Below, piece after piece: positions 62,201 through 64,000 of a stretch of DNA of 64,000 bases. The position numbers and the translations under genes were made by a program. This DNA is from Colius striatus (taxonomy: Eukaryota; Chordata; Aves; Coliiformes; Coliidae), in the NCBI RefSeq assembly GCF_028858725.1, contig NC_084759.1, positions 91,260,889-91,324,888 on the forward strand. Reading direction: 5' to 3'. The notes under the pieces are model-generated. The model did not search any database, had not been told where the DNA came from, and worked only from the letters and a program-made list of their open reading frames with translations. Every line of letters starts with the position of its first letter. The first letter of the stretch is position 1.

Positions 62201-64000
62201 CAACAATACCAGTGTTTGCTTTGCTTTTGCCATGCCAAGTACAAAAATAGGAGGTCTAACTCCTTTTTGTAAAAGCAAACATCTGAATTTTGAAGGGTCA
62301 TGTGCCCACATTATGCAACTACCTAGTCCCTAACAAAATGGGATGATTTTCAATCTAGAGTTGTCTAAAAATAAATCTGGGAGGACTGGTTTCCCAAAAG
62401 GGTAAGGGTTATGCACATAACTCAATGTCCACTTACAAAAATCTTTTCTGCATTCCTACAAACAGTGCTAATAACCATTACACAAGCAGAAAGGTCCTTT
62501 TAACCTAATTTGCTAATTTTTATCCTAACATCTTTCTCCTTTTACATTTCTATCAGGCTGAATAGTAAATGCAGATCAATGTTTTGCTGATTTTTTTCTT
62601 ATTGTCTCTGCCATTACATACATTTATTTTTATATACACTTATATATTCACACATAAGCATATATACATACATATGTGCAAAGGTGCAACCTTTGGAAGA
62701 GGAATTCTATTTGATTCAACACAATATTTAAATTAAAAATTATGTAATTATATTGGCCTGTTGAAACTTGGTCTTACAAAACCCATTTTTCAATCATGAT
62801 TATTACTCTCTTTAAATATCACGATTTATACAGAAAGCAATGGTGACAAGGATCAGTTCTGACACGGGTAGATGAGATAAAAGAGGAAAAAAGTCACAGA
62901 AACAGTAGCTTGCATTACAGTCTTCGGCAACTGCGTGCAATTGGTGAGGAGGGAAATGGCCCTCTGAATGTTGGATGCTGGAGCTGGATGTTGTAAACAC
63001 CCTCTAAAAGCTTTTATCTATCGGTTCAATTTAAGCCTCTGTCTTTAACAAGTCTGTACATGTGCACCATAAAGGCAAGTCCCATAGCACCTTATTAACT
63101 TGTTTATTCTTTCCAGCTCTCTGCATTCACGCAAAATCGCATTATGCAATTAGCTGCTATGAAAACAAATGAAACATATTTTGGTTTTGCACATTTAAGG
63201 ATCACTTCAAAATCTGTTCTCTTCAAAAAGTATTTGATAGACTGACTTAGAATCGGTTTCACATCTGAATTATTTTTCCTGTTCTATGAAAAGATTGCTG
63301 CTGAGGTTATGTTTAAAACTGTTAAGATGGTGTAAAAAAAAAAAATCTGTGACTTGACTAATAAATTTTGATGATTTGAAGAACTTACCATCTTTCCTAG
63401 AGAAACCAAAGAATTCATTATTTTTAGGAAGGAGATGTGACAAGGTGGTCCTGACCTGCTACAAAGTTCATCCTGTAGTATATTAATATTTTTCCCATTG
63501 AAAAATCTTGCATCTATATTTCAGTGTTCAAGTGATTCAATTATTAGCAACTTCTGGCAAATAACAGGCAGCACATCTCAGCTATGCGACATGACACTTA
63601 TTTGTATGGGAAAAAGAAAGAGACAGTTACCATGTAAGCAAACAAGAACATCTCATTTGCTCAGTTGAGCTCATCACCAGCTAAGCTTAATTTTGATTAA
63701 CTCTCCCGTCTACAGTAGGATCCACTCTAAAAGAATTTACCATAAAAGGAGTCTTGGGGGTTTACTGTTATAAGAGGGATTGATCAAATGTTAAAATACC
63801 AACACTGAGAAGAAACTCCAGCTATTTGAAACTGTTGATTTTAGCATCCATTTGTTTACTAAATGTGTAATAGGTCCACCGTGGCTATCACCAGAAGGGC
63901 TCTCTGTGATTTATTTCATGACTTCCATGGAGTCAGTTCCCACAAGCCTACTTCCAGTGTTAATGTATCCCCCAAAGAAGTGCTGATACGTTGGGTGTAT

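Larger units (their letters stand above)
47422..64000. other. 5' flank or intron 1; no supported exon
   Basis: No convincing coding exon was found in these 16.6 kb on either strand. UMODL1 exon 1 should encode a signal peptide and end with one base of a split Glu codon before a GT donor on the minus strand; no candidate meets all points. Open frames here are short, lack recognisable domains and do not have matched splice sites. The stretch holds one long CR1 copy (55040-56243), A- or T-rich runs (46650-46662, 59388-59410) and AT-rich low-complexity sequence near 62600-62700. Neighbouring genes are not seen. Confidence 0.6.

Noticed and set aside
1..64000. Search for tRNA, rRNA, CRISPR arrays, retroviral genes or gene clusters
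   Set aside because: None recognised. No regular spacer arrays, no LTR pairs with viral frames and no operon-like gene packing.

Overview
The window looks like bird (sauropsid) nuclear DNA. It carries many CR1 LINE fragments with the usual 3' tail text (GGTCCCTTCCAACCC... ATTCTATGATT), short introns, microsatellites and no bacterial-type gene density. The species cannot be told from the sequence.

The only protein-coding locus I can support is on the minus strand, from about 47421 down to 3872. Twenty exons match, in order and in phase, uromodulin-like 1 (UMODL1), judged against my memory of the human protein. UMODL1 is a large extracellular, membrane-anchored ZP protein. The order is: EMI domain (exon 2), WAP-like domain (exon 3), SEA-like plus EGF (exons 4-6), FN3-SEA-SEA-EGF (exons 7-10), a Ser/Thr/Pro-rich linker (exon 11), a second FN3-SEA-SEA-EGF set (exons 12-15), ZP domain (exons 16-19), juxtamembrane part (exon 20), and transmembrane helix plus short tail (exon 21). 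Exon 1 (signal peptide) was not found.

The gene appears dead or dying in this genome. Independent lesions are visible: a missing 3' splice AG (exon 4), TGA replacing a Trp codon (exon 7), a 1-nt deletion plus a lost donor (exon 9), three in-frame stops (exon 11), TAG plus a 1-nt deletion (exon 12), and a donor GT changed to GA (exon 15). Structural cysteines of the EMI, WAP, EGF and ZP-N folds are also lost. The duplicated FN3-SEA-EGF modules keep matched exon lengths (113, 214 and 138 nt), so the lesions can be located from the sequence itself. In contrast, the ZP and transmembrane exons (16-21) remain open in matching phases.

The rest is introns and flanks with CR1 fragments on both strands (the longest, 55040-56243, keeps a broken reverse transcriptase segment), a CA repeat, a GGAT repeat and a few small direct or inverted repeats. 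From 47422 to 64000 I found no convincing exon. I see no RNA gene, CRISPR array, virus or new enzyme system. The decayed UMODL1 locus is the main result.
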